Shown here in pieces: positions 25,598 through 34,273 of a stretch of 64,000 nucleotides of DNA. The notes beneath the pieces are model-generated. The model did no database searches and was not told the DNA's origin. It was given only the letters and a program-made list of their open reading frames with translations. The stretch is taken from NCBI RefSeq assembly GCF_001447195.1, contig NZ_LFRI01000386.1, forward strand, positions 1 through 64,000. Reading direction: 5' to 3'. Each line of letters opens with the position of its first letter. Within the stretch, counting starts at the first letter, position 1. The DNA is from Aquabacterium parvum (GTDB taxonomy: Bacteria; Pseudomonadota; Gammaproteobacteria; Burkholderiales; Burkholderiaceae_C). Position numbers and translations under genes: made by a program.

Positions 25598-27220
25598 ATG
25601 ACCGCCCCGCTCGACCCCACCCTGCAGCCCGCCCCCAAAACCGGTGCGCTGGCCTTGAGCACCTACCAGCTCACCAAGCGCTTCGGCGCCTTCACCGCAC
25701 TCGACCACGTCGACATCGAGGTGCGCCCCGGCACCGTGCACGCCCTGCTCGGTGAAAACGGCGCAGGCAAATCGACGCTGGTCAAGGCCATCGTCGGCTA
25801 CCACCTGCCCGACGAAGGCGCCGTGCTCATCGACGGCCGCGAACACGCCATCACCTCGCCCGTGGTGGCGCGCGAACTCGGCATCGGCATGGTCTACCAG
25901 CATTTCACCGTCGTGCCCGGCATGACCGTGGCCGAGAACCTGCTGCTGGCCAAGGGCGCACTGCCTGCCGTCATCCCGTGGAAGCAGGTGCGCGCCGAGC
26001 TCGAAGCCTTCATGTCGACCACGCCCTTCAAGCTCGACCTCGACGCCCGGCCGGTCGACCTGTCCGCCGGTGAGAAGCAAAAGCTCGAAATCCTCAAGCA
26101 GCTCTACCTCAAGCCGCGCCTGCTCATCCTCGACGAGCCCACTTCCGTGCTCACCCCGCAAGAGGCCGACGAGGTGCTGGGCGCCTTGCGCGACCGTGCG
26201 CACGCCGGCGACGTCAGCGTCATCATGATTTCGCACAAGTTCCGTGAGGTCATGGAGGTGTCGGACGACGTCAGCGTGCTGCGCCGGGGCAAGCTCATGG
26301 GCAGCCACCGCGTGGCCGACACCACGCCGCGCATGCTGGGCGCCGAGATGATGGGCCAGGCCGACTCGGCGAACTCGGGCGCCGCCATGGGCACGCTGGG
26401 CCAGGAACTCGAACGCACAGCACAACCTGCCGATGCCAGCGAACGCCTGCGCATCGAAGGCCTGCACGTTGATGGCGACCGCGGCGAACGCGCCGTGCGC
26501 GACTTCAGCCTGAGCGTCAAGGCCGGCGAAATCGTCGGCGTGGCGGGCGTCTCGGGCAACGGGCAGCGCGAGCTGATGGAAGCCCTGGTCGGCCAGCGCG
26601 ACCGCGCCGGTGGACAGGTCTTCGTGGCCGGCGAGGCCTACCGCGCCACCCGCGCCCAGAACCAACGACTGAATGTGCGCAGCCTGCCCGAAGAGCCGCT
26701 GCGCAACGCCAGCGTGGGCGACCTCAGCGTGGCCATGAACATCGGCCTGCGCCGCTTCGACCAGGCCCCGGCCGCGCGCGGCGGCTGGCTGCGCGGCGGC
26801 GTGCTGCGCCAGCAAGCGCGCGAACTCATCGCCACCTACGGCATCAAGACCCAGGGCGAAAACGCCCCCATCCGATCGCTGTCGGGCGGCAACGTGCAGC
26901 GCGCCGTGCTGGCGCGCGAGCTCGACGGCCAGGTCGACGTGCTGCTCGTGGCCAACCCCGTCTTCGGCCTCGACTTCGCCGCCGTGGCCGAGATCCACTC
27001 GCGCATCATGGCTGTGCGCAACGCCGGTGGCGCCGTGCTGCTCATCAGCGAAGACCTCGACGAGTTGCTCAAACTTGCCGACCGCATCGTCGTGGTGAGC
27101 GAAGGCCAGGTGGTGCACAGTTGCGACGCGCGCGACGCCGATCGCCACGTGCTGGGCAGCTTCATGGGCGGACACCACCACGGGCCGAACGACCACGGCA
27201 CACACCAGGAGGCCGCATGA
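25598..27220 (+). CDS. Two-domain ABC ATPase of the BMP-type importer
   Basis: A 540-residue protein with two fused ATPase domains, as in NupO/YufO- and RbsA-like systems. Domain 1 has Walker [10 protein letters not shown], signature [15 protein letters not shown] and Walker [14 protein letters not shown]. Domain 2 has the degenerate Walker [15 protein letters not shown], signature [15 protein letters not shown] and [12 protein letters not shown], where the catalytic Glu is missing; this degeneration is normal for the family. It should pair with the BMP binding protein and the permeases at 17401-20664, although placed at the other end of the cluster. Its stop overlaps the next start (ATGA). 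Confidence 0.9.
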   Translation: MTAPLDPTLQPAPKTGALALSTYQLTKRFGAFTALDHVDIEVRPGTVHALLGENGAGKSTLVKAIVGYHLPDEGAVLIDGREHAITSPVVARELGIGMVYQHFTVVPGMTVAENLLLAKGALPAVIPWKQVRAELEAFMSTTPFKLDLDARPVDLSAGEKQKLEILKQLYLKPRLLILDEPTSVLTPQEADEVLGALRDRAHAGDVSVIMISHKFREVMEVSDDVSVLRRGKLMGSHRVADTTPRMLGAEMMGQADSANSGAAMGTLGQELERTAQPADASERLRIEGLHVDGDRGERAVRDFSLSVKAGEIVGVAGVSGNGQRELMEALVGQRDRAGGQVFVAGEAYRATRAQNQRLNVRSLPEEPLRNASVGDLSVAMNIGLRRFDQAPAARGGWLRGGVLRQQARELIATYGIKTQGENAPIRSLSGGNVQRAVLARELDGQVDVLLVANPVFGLDFAAVAEIHSRIMAVRNAGGAVLLISEDLDELLKLADRIVVVSEGQVVHSCDARDADRHVLGSFMGGHHHGPNDHGTHQEAA

Positions 27221-27915
27221 CCCGCACCGCAGCCCTGACCCTCAACGCCAAACCCTTCGACTTCGACTTCGACGTCGCGCACACCGCGCTCATCGTCATC
27301 GACATGCAGCGCGACTTCGTCGAGCCCGGCGGCTTCGGAGCCTCGCTGGGCAACGACGTCAATCTGCTGCGCGCCATCATCCCCACCGTGCGCCGAGTGA
27401 TGGACGCCTGGCGCGCCGCCGGCGGCCTCCTCATCCACACCCGCGAAGGCCACACGCCCGACCTTTCAGACTGCCCGCCCGCCAAGCGCCTGCGCGGCTC
27501 GCCCAGCCTGCGCATCGGTGACATCGGCCCCATGGGTCGCATCCTCATCCAGGGCGAGCCAGGCCACGGCATCGTCCCCGAGCTGGCGCCGCTGCCCGGC
27601 GAGCCTGTGATCGACAAGCCTGGCAAAGGCTCCTTCCACGCCACCGGCCTGCAGGAGCTGCTCGCATCACGCGGCATCACGCACCTCATCATCATGGGCG
27701 TGACCACCGAGGTCTGCGTGCAGACCACCATGCGCGAGGCCAACGACCGCGGCTACGACTGTCTGCTGCTCGAAGATGGCACCGAAAGCTACTTCCCCGA
27801 ATTCAAGGCCGCCACGCTGGCGATGATCCGCGCGCAAGGCGGCATCGTCGGCTGGACCGCACCCAGCGCCGAGTTGCTGTCGGCGCTGGCGCCGGTGGTG
27901 GCCACGCCGCTGTGA
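27217..27915 (+). CDS. Isochorismatase-family amidohydrolase, candidate triuret hydrolase
   Basis: A 232-residue cysteine hydrolase related to the BiuH of this cluster. The triad is Asp29 ([12 protein letters not shown]), Lys137 ([10 protein letters not shown]) and Cys167 ([19 protein letters not shown]). [20 protein letters not shown] and [17 protein letters not shown] are shared with BiuH, whereas N-terminus and loop residues differ. Because Herbaspirillum triuret hydrolase TrtA is a BiuH-like enzyme encoded near biuH, this is a reasonable candidate for triuret to carboxybiuret. A second biuret hydrolase, a ureidoacrylate hydrolase or another carbamoyl amidase remain possible. Start 27217 overlaps the ATPase stop. 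Confidence 0.75.
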   Translation: MTRTAALTLNAKPFDFDFDVAHTALIVIDMQRDFVEPGGFGASLGNDVNLLRAIIPTVRRVMDAWRAAGGLLIHTREGHTPDLSDCPPAKRLRGSPSLRIGDIGPMGRILIQGEPGHGIVPELAPLPGEPVIDKPGKGSFHATGLQELLASRGITHLIIMGVTTEVCVQTTMREANDRGYDCLLLEDGTESYFPEFKAATLAMIRAQGGIVGWTAPSAELLSALAPVVATPL

Positions 27916-27985
27916 GCGGGCCGCAGGTGCCTGCCACCGGCATGACGATCACCCCCCATCTCACCACCCGTCTCCCATCGATCCC

Positions 27986-28411
27986 ATGACCCTGCCACCC
28001 GACCAGGTCAACCGCCCCGATGTTGTCGCCGAGCTGACCGCGCTGTTCCTCGATTACGAGGCCGCGCTCATGGCCAACGATGCAGACGTGCTCAACGGCT
28101 ATTTCTGGCAGCACGATGCCGTCACCCGCTACGGCATCGCCGACACGCAAAAAGGCCACGCGGCCCTGGTGGCCTACCGCGCCAGCGTGCCAGCCCCTGA
28201 TTTCACGCGCGCCCTGCACGATGTGCGGATCACCACCTTCGGCGCCGACATGGCGGTGGCCATGTGCGAGTTCCGTCGCAGCGACACCCCTTTGCACGGT
28301 TTCCAGACCCAGACCTGGGTGCGCCTGCCATCGGGGTGGAAAATCGTGTCTGCTCACGTGAGCATGGTGCCCTTGGACAAAAGGGCGCCACCCGGATCTC
28401 CCCCGCGTTGA
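27986..28411 (+). CDS. AtzH-like/HpxZ family protein (DUF3225)
   Basis: A 141-residue protein of the NTF2-like fold. Motifs F-L-D-Y-E-A-A-L-M-A-N-D, W-x-H-D-A-V-T-R-Y-G-I-A-D, F-x-R-A-L-H-D-V and V-S-A-H-V-S fit the AtzH-like family, found beside cyanuric acid/biuret genes (atzH) and oxalurate genes (hpxZ). The Pseudomonas AtzH is reported to take part in 1-carboxybiuret processing, which would fit a triuret to carboxybiuret to biuret route here. It lies 70 bp after the candidate triuret hydrolase and 7 bp before the regulator. Function in this organism is inferred. Confidence 0.78.
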   Translation: MTLPPDQVNRPDVVAELTALFLDYEAALMANDADVLNGYFWQHDAVTRYGIADTQKGHAALVAYRASVPAPDFTRALHDVRITTFGADMAVAMCEFRRSDTPLHGFQTQTWVRLPSGWKIVSAHVSMVPLDKRAPPGSPPR

Positions 28412-28418
28412 AGGCACC

Positions 28419-29132
28419 ATGACCCTGGTTTCGGTTCTGTCTCCTGCTGACCTGCCCGCCGCCACCCTGGCCGAGCGGGCTTACGCCCAGATCAAGCAGT
28501 TGATCTTCGACTTTCACCTGCTGCCAGGTGACCGATTCTCGGAGGCCGACCTCACCCAACGCGTGCAAGTCAGCCGCACGCCTTTGCGCCAGGCCCTGCA
28601 GCGCCTGCAACGCGAAGGTTTCTTGCTCGTGTTCCCGAAAAGTGGCTGGCAGGTCGCGCCGCTGGACTTCGAGGCCTTTGACCAACTCTACGACCTGAGG
28701 ATCCTGCTGGAGACCCACGCCGTGGCGCGCCTTTGCGAAGCCGAGGAGCGGCCCACGCTGCGCGAGCTGGCCGACACCTGGCTGGTCCCGGCGGAAGACC
28801 GCCTCAATCACCCGCTGCCTGTGGGGCAGATGGACGAAGAGTTCCACGCTGCCCTGGTTCGGGCGGTGGGCAACAGCGAGATGACCCGGGTGCACGCAGA
28901 CATCACCGAGCGCATCCGCATCATCCGGAGGCTGGATTTCATCAAGCCTGCGCGCGTGGACCTGACCTACGACGAACACGCGCGCATCCTGAGGGCCATC
29001 ACCAGGCGTCGCACCGACGAGGCGCAACGCCTGCTGCGCGCTCACGTCGAGCAAAGCAAGCTGGAGGTGCGGCACATCACGCTCGACATGCTTTACCAGG
29101 CTCGACAGCGGCTGGCCGCCGAGCTCGCCTGA
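28419..29132 (+). CDS. GntR family regulator, FCD class
   Basis: A 237-residue regulator with the GntR winged HTH in residues about 15-80 (A-Y-A-Q-I-K-Q-L-I-F-D-F-H-L-L-P-G-D-R-F-S-E, then V-S-R-T-P-L-R-Q-A-L-Q-R-L) and an FCD ligand domain. Metal-ligand positions of FCD proteins are visible in F-H-A-A-L-V-R-A-V-G-N, Y-D-E-H-A-R-I-L and L-L-R-A-H-V-E. It closes the importer/amidohydrolase cluster, 8 bp after the AtzH-like gene, and is the obvious local regulator. A TTGTATACCA-containing palindrome upstream of the first gene is a candidate target. Confidence 0.9.
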   Translation: MTLVSVLSPADLPAATLAERAYAQIKQLIFDFHLLPGDRFSEADLTQRVQVSRTPLRQALQRLQREGFLLVFPKSGWQVAPLDFEAFDQLYDLRILLETHAVARLCEAEERPTLRELADTWLVPAEDRLNHPLPVGQMDEEFHAALVRAVGNSEMTRVHADITERIRIIRRLDFIKPARVDLTYDEHARILRAITRRRTDEAQRLLRAHVEQSKLEVRHITLDMLYQARQRLAAELA

Positions 29133-29137
29133 CCCGA

Positions 29138-29168
29138 TGAGACCTGTGCCGATGGCGCAGCGGTCTCA
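29138..29168. terminator. Possible stem-loop terminator between convergent genes
   Basis: TGAGACC at 29138 pairs with GGTCTCA ending at 29168, and inside TGTGCC pairs with GGCGCA (one G-U). The hairpin lies between the GntR gene and the convergent small gene and overlaps the latter's stop. There is no strong U-tract, so the call is tentative. Confidence 0.4.
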
Positions 29169-29615
29169 GATGGACGCGGAGTGAATGCTCAGTTCGTTGA
29201 GGCGACCCAGCACCAGGCGGTCTCGGGGATCGATGGTGAGCGTGCAGCCCCGTCCTTCAAAGCGGTAGTGGTGCCCGGTGATCGATGACAGCACGCTGAG
29301 CGTGCCCTGCCCGTGGTAGACCGCGTGGCAGGACCCGCGCGGTGAGCGGGCGGCGTCGGGCGCCGCAACCGGGGCGGGCGATGCAGTGTGGTCGGGTTGG
29401 GGCTTGGCTGTGGCCAGCGAATGCTGCGGCGTGCCCGGCGTGGGGGTGCGTCCTGTGCTCGAGGTGTGGGCTGCGGCGTGCGGTGCCGCCAGCCAGCGAG
29501 AGCGCGTGCGGTGCTCGCGGCCTTCACGCGAGGCGACTGCCAGCGAGTGATCGGCCAGGGGAGGGAAGGGGGCGAATGGAATGGGGCCAGTGCGGCGAAG
29601 GGGACGGGCGATCAC
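29166..29615 (-). CDS. Small conserved-type protein of unknown function
   Basis: A 149-residue protein I cannot name. The first 95 residues are low complexity, rich in Pro, Ala, Arg, His and Thr, and look disordered. The last 55 residues are ordered-looking: Y-H-G-Q-G-T-L-S-V-L-S-S-I-T-G-H-H-Y-R-F, then G-C-T-L-T-I-D-P-R-D-R. That pattern recalls short beta-rich segments in other Burkholderiales hypothetical proteins. GTG 29615 is chosen because AGGAG lies six bases upstream; an ATG at 29639 is an alternative without such a site. It stands alone between the GntR regulator and the FIST gene. Confidence 0.55.
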   Translation of the reverse strand: MIARPLRRTGPIPFAPFPPLADHSLAVASREGREHRTRSRWLAAPHAAAHTSSTGRTPTPGTPQHSLATAKPQPDHTASPAPVAAPDAARSPRGSCHAVYHGQGTLSVLSSITGHHYRFEGRGCTLTIDPRDRLVLGRLNELSIHSASI

Positions 29616-29727
29616 GGCGAACTCCTGCAGGTCGGACAACGGGCAGATGCCAGTTTCTAGATGGGAGCCTTCGCTGGAAATCCCCTTCGGTGGGGCCTTC
29701 TTTTGGGGGGAGGGTGAGGGGAAGGGC

Positions 29728-31017
29728 TCAGCGCCCGAACACCGTCAACACCCCTGTGTAGCCGTAAAGGTGGTGGCGGGCCACCTCACCTCCAGCGAAG
29801 AAACCGACGATGGGCAGGTTGCCCAGCGCATGCGAGACCAGTTCCATTTCCGCGTTGAGCCCGCCGAACTGTGCGCCACCACGGCCGGCGCAGCTGACGT
29901 AGATCGCCCCCACCGCTTCGCGACCGGGGTGCTCGTCGGGGTCGAACTCTTCGCGCACCTCGGCACAAGCGCGAACCAGGTCTTGCCGGGCTGCTTGCTG
30001 ATGGCGCTGGCAAAAAGCCAGCTGCATCCCCTCTTCGATGTTGTCGGCCAGCGCCACACCTTGGCGCCCAGGGTCCAGTCCGATCAGGTGGCGCACGCGC
30101 GTGTCAGCGCCGAAATGTCGGCCGTGCTCCAGCAGGTCGCTGCCAGCGTCGGTCACCCCGGCGAGGGTGGCGCGCACCTTGGGCAGGGCCTGGCGCTGCC
30201 AGCCTTCGCTCGCGGTGGTGGCGGTCATGCCCAGGTCCTGGAGCAAACAAGACAGGGCGGGGCGGCCGTCGAGCTCATAGACCACGTTGCGTTCGGCTCG
30301 CGTCACCACCCGGCGGGGCCCCACCGGCGTGCAGCCCTGGCTGACGCGAGAGACCAGCCGCACGCCTGGCGAGAACGCCACACCCGACAGGCCACCGTGC
30401 CACACACCGCTGCTGGCCCATTCGGAGCCTGGCGTGGCTTCGGCAGACGCACCTGGTGACCAGGCCAGGTGCGGGCTGCCATGGCGACCGGCGCTGAGCC
30501 CGCCAAACAGGTAGCCGGTGTCGGTGCGCGCGGCCAGCTCCGTGATCAACTCGGCCAGCTCGGGGCTGCGCGCGTCGGCGTGAACCTGGGCGGTGTGGGC
30601 CCGCCAGCCGCCATGGGTTGGCAGACCGGCTGCCAAGGCTGGCAGCGGTTGGCGGCCATGAAAGAGTCTGAAATCTGCAGAGGGCAGGTTGCAGACCATC
30701 ACCGCCAGCGCCGGCTCGTCCATGTATTCCACCCCGGTGGCCAGCACACCGACACCCACGGCGCCCACCCAGCTGACGCCAGGCATCCGCTCGTGCAAGG
30801 CGCGCAGCACCTCCTCGCAGCCGTGAGCCAGTTCGTCGGTCAGGTAACACCAGCCCAGCGTGGGCCCCATCTCTTCAACGCCCTGTGCGCTCAGCTGCGC
30901 CCACACGATTTCCACGGCCAGCTCGGGCAGGGGGTGGGTCGCGTGGGCGTGCAGGAAGCTCAGGGCAGAGGGGGGTGTCGCGGGGTGGGCGGGCGACGAC
31001 GAGGGTGAATGGGGCAC
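29728..31017 (-). CDS. FIST domain-containing protein
   Basis: A 429-residue cytoplasmic protein with FIST N-terminal domain (residues about 35-225, including G-W-C-Y-L-T-D and the G-Y-L-F-G-G-L-S-A-G turn) and FIST C-terminal domain (G-M-x-L-A-F-C-Q-R, then G-A-I-Y-V-S-C-A-G-R-G, ending G-F-F-A-G-G-E-V-A-R-H-H-L-Y-G-Y-T-G-V-L-T-V-F). FIST proteins are thought to sense small ligands, perhaps amino acids, for signalling. It starts with GTG 20 bp after the PhaM-like gene on the same strand, so the two are probably co-transcribed. The downstream partner of the signal is not evident. Confidence 0.85.
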   Translation of the reverse strand: MPHSPSSSPAHPATPPSALSFLHAHATHPLPELAVEIVWAQLSAQGVEEMGPTLGWCYLTDELAHGCEEVLRALHERMPGVSWVGAVGVGVLATGVEYMDEPALAVMVCNLPSADFRLFHGRQPLPALAAGLPTHGGWRAHTAQVHADARSPELAELITELAARTDTGYLFGGLSAGRHGSPHLAWSPGASAEATPGSEWASSGVWHGGLSGVAFSPGVRLVSRVSQGCTPVGPRRVVTRAERNVVYELDGRPALSCLLQDLGMTATTASEGWQRQALPKVRATLAGVTDAGSDLLEHGRHFGADTRVRHLIGLDPGRQGVALADNIEEGMQLAFCQRHQQAARQDLVRACAEVREEFDPDEHPGREAVGAIYVSCAGRGGAQFGGLNAEMELVSHALGNLPIVGFFAGGEVARHHLYGYTGVLTVFGR

Positions 31018-31037
31018 GCGGCGGCTCCGTCTGCGGC

Positions 31038-31730
31038 TCAGCCGGCGTCCGAGCCGCTGGCCTTGCGGGCGCTTCGAGGCTTGGCGGGGGTCTTGCGACG
31101 GGCGGCAGCCTTGCGCGCCGGCTGGCGAGCACTGGTTGATTTGGGGGGCGTGGCAGCCTGCTCGCCCATCATCTGCTCACCCATGGATTGCGCCGTCTGG
31201 GCCGTCTGCGATGCCAGGTGGGTGAACTGCTGGGTCAGGGTGTCCCACCAGCGCATGGGGTTGATCAGTTCGGCTTGTGGTGACGGCGTCTCGGTAGAGG
31301 CGGTCTCGGCCTTGGGCTCAGGGGCTGCGGGCGGCTCAGGGGCCGGGGCGGCAGCTTCGGTGGTGCGGGCCCGCAAGGCGTCGCGCACGGCGTCCATCGA
31401 CACGTTCATGCCCTGCAGCGTGCTGAGGGTCATCTTCTGGACTTCCAGCCCCTGGATCGTCATGGCGATCATGCGGGCGTTCTGTTCCAGCCAGAACTGA
31501 ACGGTGCGCAAATCCTGGATGCGTTTGTCGAGCTCTTGGGGGTCCAGCGTCGGCATGCTCCAGGCGGGCATGGCGCCAGACTGGGTGCTCGCGCCTTGCA
31601 GGTTGGGCAGGGCGCTGCCGGCGGCCTTGAGCCAGTCCTGGAAGAAGTCCAGGCCAGCCCCCAGGCCCGCGAAAGGTGGGCTGCTGGCGTTCGAGCCGGA
31701 GGGGTCCGGGCTGGTCGGTCGCGTGGGCAT
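31038..31730 (-). CDS. phaM: PhaM-like PHB granule-associated regulatory protein
   Basis: A 230-residue protein. The ordered core, residues about 65-125 (L-D-P-Q-E-L-D-K-R-I-Q-D-L-R-T-V-Q-F-W-L-E-Q-N, then I-Q-G-L-E-V-Q-K-M-T-L-S-T-L-Q-G-M), matches the PhaM family. A Pro/Ala/Glu-rich linker leads to a histone-like C-terminal tail with repeated A-R-K-A-A-A-R-R-K-T and K-P-R-S-A-R-K-A. In Ralstonia PhaM activates PHB synthase and ties granules to the nucleoid through such a basic tail. AAGGAGA precedes the ATG. It implies that the host makes PHB, although the synthase gene is not in this window. Confidence 0.8.
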   Translation of the reverse strand: MPTRPTSPDPSGSNASSPPFAGLGAGLDFFQDWLKAAGSALPNLQGASTQSGAMPAWSMPTLDPQELDKRIQDLRTVQFWLEQNARMIAMTIQGLEVQKMTLSTLQGMNVSMDAVRDALRARTTEAAAPAPEPPAAPEPKAETASTETPSPQAELINPMRWWDTLTQQFTHLASQTAQTAQSMGEQMMGEQAATPPKSTSARQPARKAAARRKTPAKPRSARKASGSDAG

Positions 31731-31841
31731 GGCCGTCTCCTTGGGGTGCCAGAGGCACCAGATGTGTTGAAACCATTGTGCACTCAAGCGCGAACGCTTG
31801 GCAGGGTGCGGACACCGCTCGCGCGCATAATCGGCGCCTCG

Positions 31842-33434
31842 ATGCAACGCCGCGATCTCTTCCTTCACCTGACCCGCTTTGCCGCTGCCCTGGCCTGGCA
31901 GCAGGTGTTCTCGGCGGGCGCGCAAGCGCAGTCTCAGCCGGACGAGGCATGGGCGTCGCAAGACGATCCGTTTCCCTTGGGTGTGGCCAGTGGTGAGCCC
32001 TTGCCCGATGCCGTCGTGCTGTGGACCCGACTGGCGCCGCGCCCCCTGCAGGCCGATGGCGGCATGCCGCAAGCCGCGGTACCGGTGCGCTGGGAAGTGG
32101 CCGCCGACGCCCGGTTCACCCAGGTCGTGCGCCAAGGCGTGATCGTGGCCGAGCCCGCCGTGGCGCACAGCGTGCACGTGTTGGTAGAGGGGCTCGCGCC
32201 CGGCCGCACCTACCACTACCGTTTCGAGGCGGGTGGCCAGCGCAGCCCCGTGGGCCGCACCCGCACCGCGCCCGATCCGGCCGAGCCGGTCCGGCAGTTG
32301 CGCATGGCGCTGGCCTCGTGTCAGCACTATGAACACGGCTACTTCAACTCGCACCGCGAGATCGCTGCCAGCGACGTGGACCTGGTGCTGTTCGTGGGCG
32401 ACTACATCTACACCACCCAGGCCCCGCACCACATCAAGGTGCGCAGCCATGTCCTCGAGATGGACCCCCACCCGGGTGGGCGCACCCTGGCCGACTACCG
32501 CATCCACCACGCCAGCTACAAGCTCGACGACGACCTGCGCGCCTGCCACGCGGCCCACCCCTGGTTGATGGTGTGGGACGACCACGAGGTCATGTCCGAC
32601 TACACCGGTGACACCGCGCCGGGCGTTGACGATCAGCGCGCCTTCATCGCGGCGCGTGCGGCGGCCTACAAAGCCTACTTCGAGCACATGCCGGTGTCGC
32701 CGCGTCGCGTGCCCTTCGAAGCCAGCATGCCCATGCAGGGCCGATACCGCTGGGGCCAGTTGGCCGACCTGTGGACGCTGGACACCCGCCAGCACCGGGA
32801 CGCCGCGCTGTGCAGCGAGTGGCCGCGCGCGCTCATGCACGGCAAGCTGCTTTGGCGCTGCGATGCCATCCAGGCCGATCAGCGCACGTTCCTTGGGCGG
32901 CAGCAGGAAGACTGGCTGGCCGCAGGCCTGGCGGGCAGCGACGCGAACTGGCGCTTTGTCGTGCAGACCACGCAGATCGCTCCCTGGCCGATCCGCTCAC
33001 CGCTGGGGCCGCTGACCTACGCCGAAGGCTGGGACGCGTTCCCTGCCGCGCGGGCCCGCATCATGGAGGCCATCGCCCAGCCGCGGGTGCAGGACGTGGT
33101 CTTCCTGGGTGGCGATGTGCACCGTCATGTCGCCGCCAACCTGCGGCTCGATCCCCTGGACCGCTCATCGCCCATCATCGCCAGCGAAGTGGTGACCACC
33201 TCGGTCACCAGCAAGGGCATGAGCGAGGTGGCCAATGCGTGGGTGCGCGCAGGCAACCCCGATGTGCTGCACATGCGCAGCGACCAGCGCGGCCACGTGA
33301 TGCTCGACGTCACGCCGCGCGAGGTGCGTTGCGTGTTCCGTGGCACGCCGCACCCGGCGCGACCGCAGTCGAAGCTGCGCACGCAGGCGACCTACGTGAT
33401 CGAGCGGGGCAAGCCTGGCTTGAAAAAAGCCTGA
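31842..33434 (+). CDS. phoD: Alkaline phosphatase D family protein
   Basis: A 530-residue exported PhoD-type phosphoesterase. The N-terminus MQRRDLFLHLTRF with two arginines is a twin-arginine signal, cut near AGAQAQ. The PhoD N-terminal domain contains FPLGVASGEPLPDAVVLWTRL; the metallophosphatase domain has LASCQHYEHGYF, LFVGDYIY, VWDDHEVMSDY and VFLGGDVHRHVAAN, which hold the Fe/Ca ligands. It should release phosphate from phosphodiesters and monoesters in the periplasm. The start is ATG 31842, where the Tat signal begins. It is divergent from the phaM gene; no Pho-box was identified. Confidence 0.88.
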   Translation: MQRRDLFLHLTRFAAALAWQQVFSAGAQAQSQPDEAWASQDDPFPLGVASGEPLPDAVVLWTRLAPRPLQADGGMPQAAVPVRWEVAADARFTQVVRQGVIVAEPAVAHSVHVLVEGLAPGRTYHYRFEAGGQRSPVGRTRTAPDPAEPVRQLRMALASCQHYEHGYFNSHREIAASDVDLVLFVGDYIYTTQAPHHIKVRSHVLEMDPHPGGRTLADYRIHHASYKLDDDLRACHAAHPWLMVWDDHEVMSDYTGDTAPGVDDQRAFIAARAAAYKAYFEHMPVSPRRVPFEASMPMQGRYRWGQLADLWTLDTRQHRDAALCSEWPRALMHGKLLWRCDAIQADQRTFLGRQQEDWLAAGLAGSDANWRFVVQTTQIAPWPIRSPLGPLTYAEGWDAFPAARARIMEAIAQPRVQDVVFLGGDVHRHVAANLRLDPLDRSSPIIASEVVTTSVTSKGMSEVANAWVRAGNPDVLHMRSDQRGHVMLDVTPREVRCVFRGTPHPARPQSKLRTQATYVIERGKPGLKKA

Positions 33435-33459
33435 GGCCTGGGCGGGGCCGCTCAGCGGA

Positions 33460-34026
33460 TCAGCTCAGCTCTTGCCGCAGCCGGCTGTGCGCCGGCACGC
33501 TGGCGAGCAGGAACTCCATCTGGTCGGCCACGATGCGCCGCCCGCGCAGGATCATGTCCTCGTGCAGGCTTGGCACGTATGGCAGGTAGTACATCGACCA
33601 GCGCAGCTCGGACAGCGTGCGGTTGCCCTTGCGGCCATTGCAGCTGCGGCAGGCGGTGATGCAGTTCATCCAGGAGTCGACCCCGCCCCGTGAAACGGGC
33701 TGGATGTGCTCGCGAGTGAGGTCGTCGAGGGCGAAGTGGTGTCCGCAGTAGGCGCAGACCTGGCGGTCGCGGGCAAACAACTTGGCATTCGAGAGCGCCG
33801 GGCTTTGGCGCCACGCGCGGCTGGGAACCGCCCCATGCACCGCGACGATGGGGTGCAATTCCAGGCGCGATTGCATGCCCGTGAGGCGCTGAGTGCCTCC
33901 GCGCAGGACCATGAAGGGGTCGCCCAGCGTCCAGGCAACGCTGTCACAGGCATACAGGACCGCCGCTTCCCTGGCCGTGAGCCAGGCCTGCGGACGGCCT
34001 GACACATCAAGCTGCAGCACGTCCAT
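33460..34026 (-). CDS. HNH endonuclease family protein
   Basis: A 188-residue protein with an HNH domain: R-D-R-Q-V-C-A-Y-C-G-H-H-F, then L-T-R-E-H-I-Q-P-V-S-R-G-G-V-D-S-W-M-N-C-I-T-A-C-R-S-C-N-x-R-K-G-N-R. Two C-x-x-C pairs form the zinc site. The N-terminal 90 residues are a strand-rich region seen in stand-alone HNH proteins of proteobacteria. GGAGGT precedes ATG 34026. There is no phage, intron or methylase gene beside it. It is probably a housekeeping-type nuclease of unknown role. Confidence 0.88.
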   Translation of the reverse strand: MDVLQLDVSGRPQAWLTAREAAVLYACDSVAWTLGDPFMVLRGGTQRLTGMQSRLELHPIVAVHGAVPSRAWRQSPALSNAKLFARDRQVCAYCGHHFALDDLTREHIQPVSRGGVDSWMNCITACRSCNGRKGNRTLSELRWSMYYLPYVPSLHEDMILRGRRIVADQMEFLLASVPAHSRLRQELS

Positions 34027-34273
34027 TCGACCTCCACGAGGAGTGACTGCCCAAGAATAGAGCAGATTCCGTGCCGCGCTCAAGCTTTCGTGTGCACTCG
34101 CCGTGGTGCCTGACGCACGTCATCACGTCGTCACATGGTTGACCCGCAGGGCTTGGCGCGTCGGTTTGACGCCTTCCTGACAGAGTGCGCAAAAAAAATC
34201 ACCCAACCCGCTACACAAGCCGCTGGATTTCTGCAAAATAGCACGACCGTTCGTTTTATTCGGAGGACCGCCC

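Noticed and set aside
25184-27205. A 673-codon antisense open frame over the BMP-type ATPase
   Set aside because: Opposite a gene with complete Walker and signature motifs; composition typical of antisense frames.
33460-34026. HNH gene as part of a prophage or homing element
   Set aside because: No phage, intron or terminase genes beside it, and base composition matches its surroundings.
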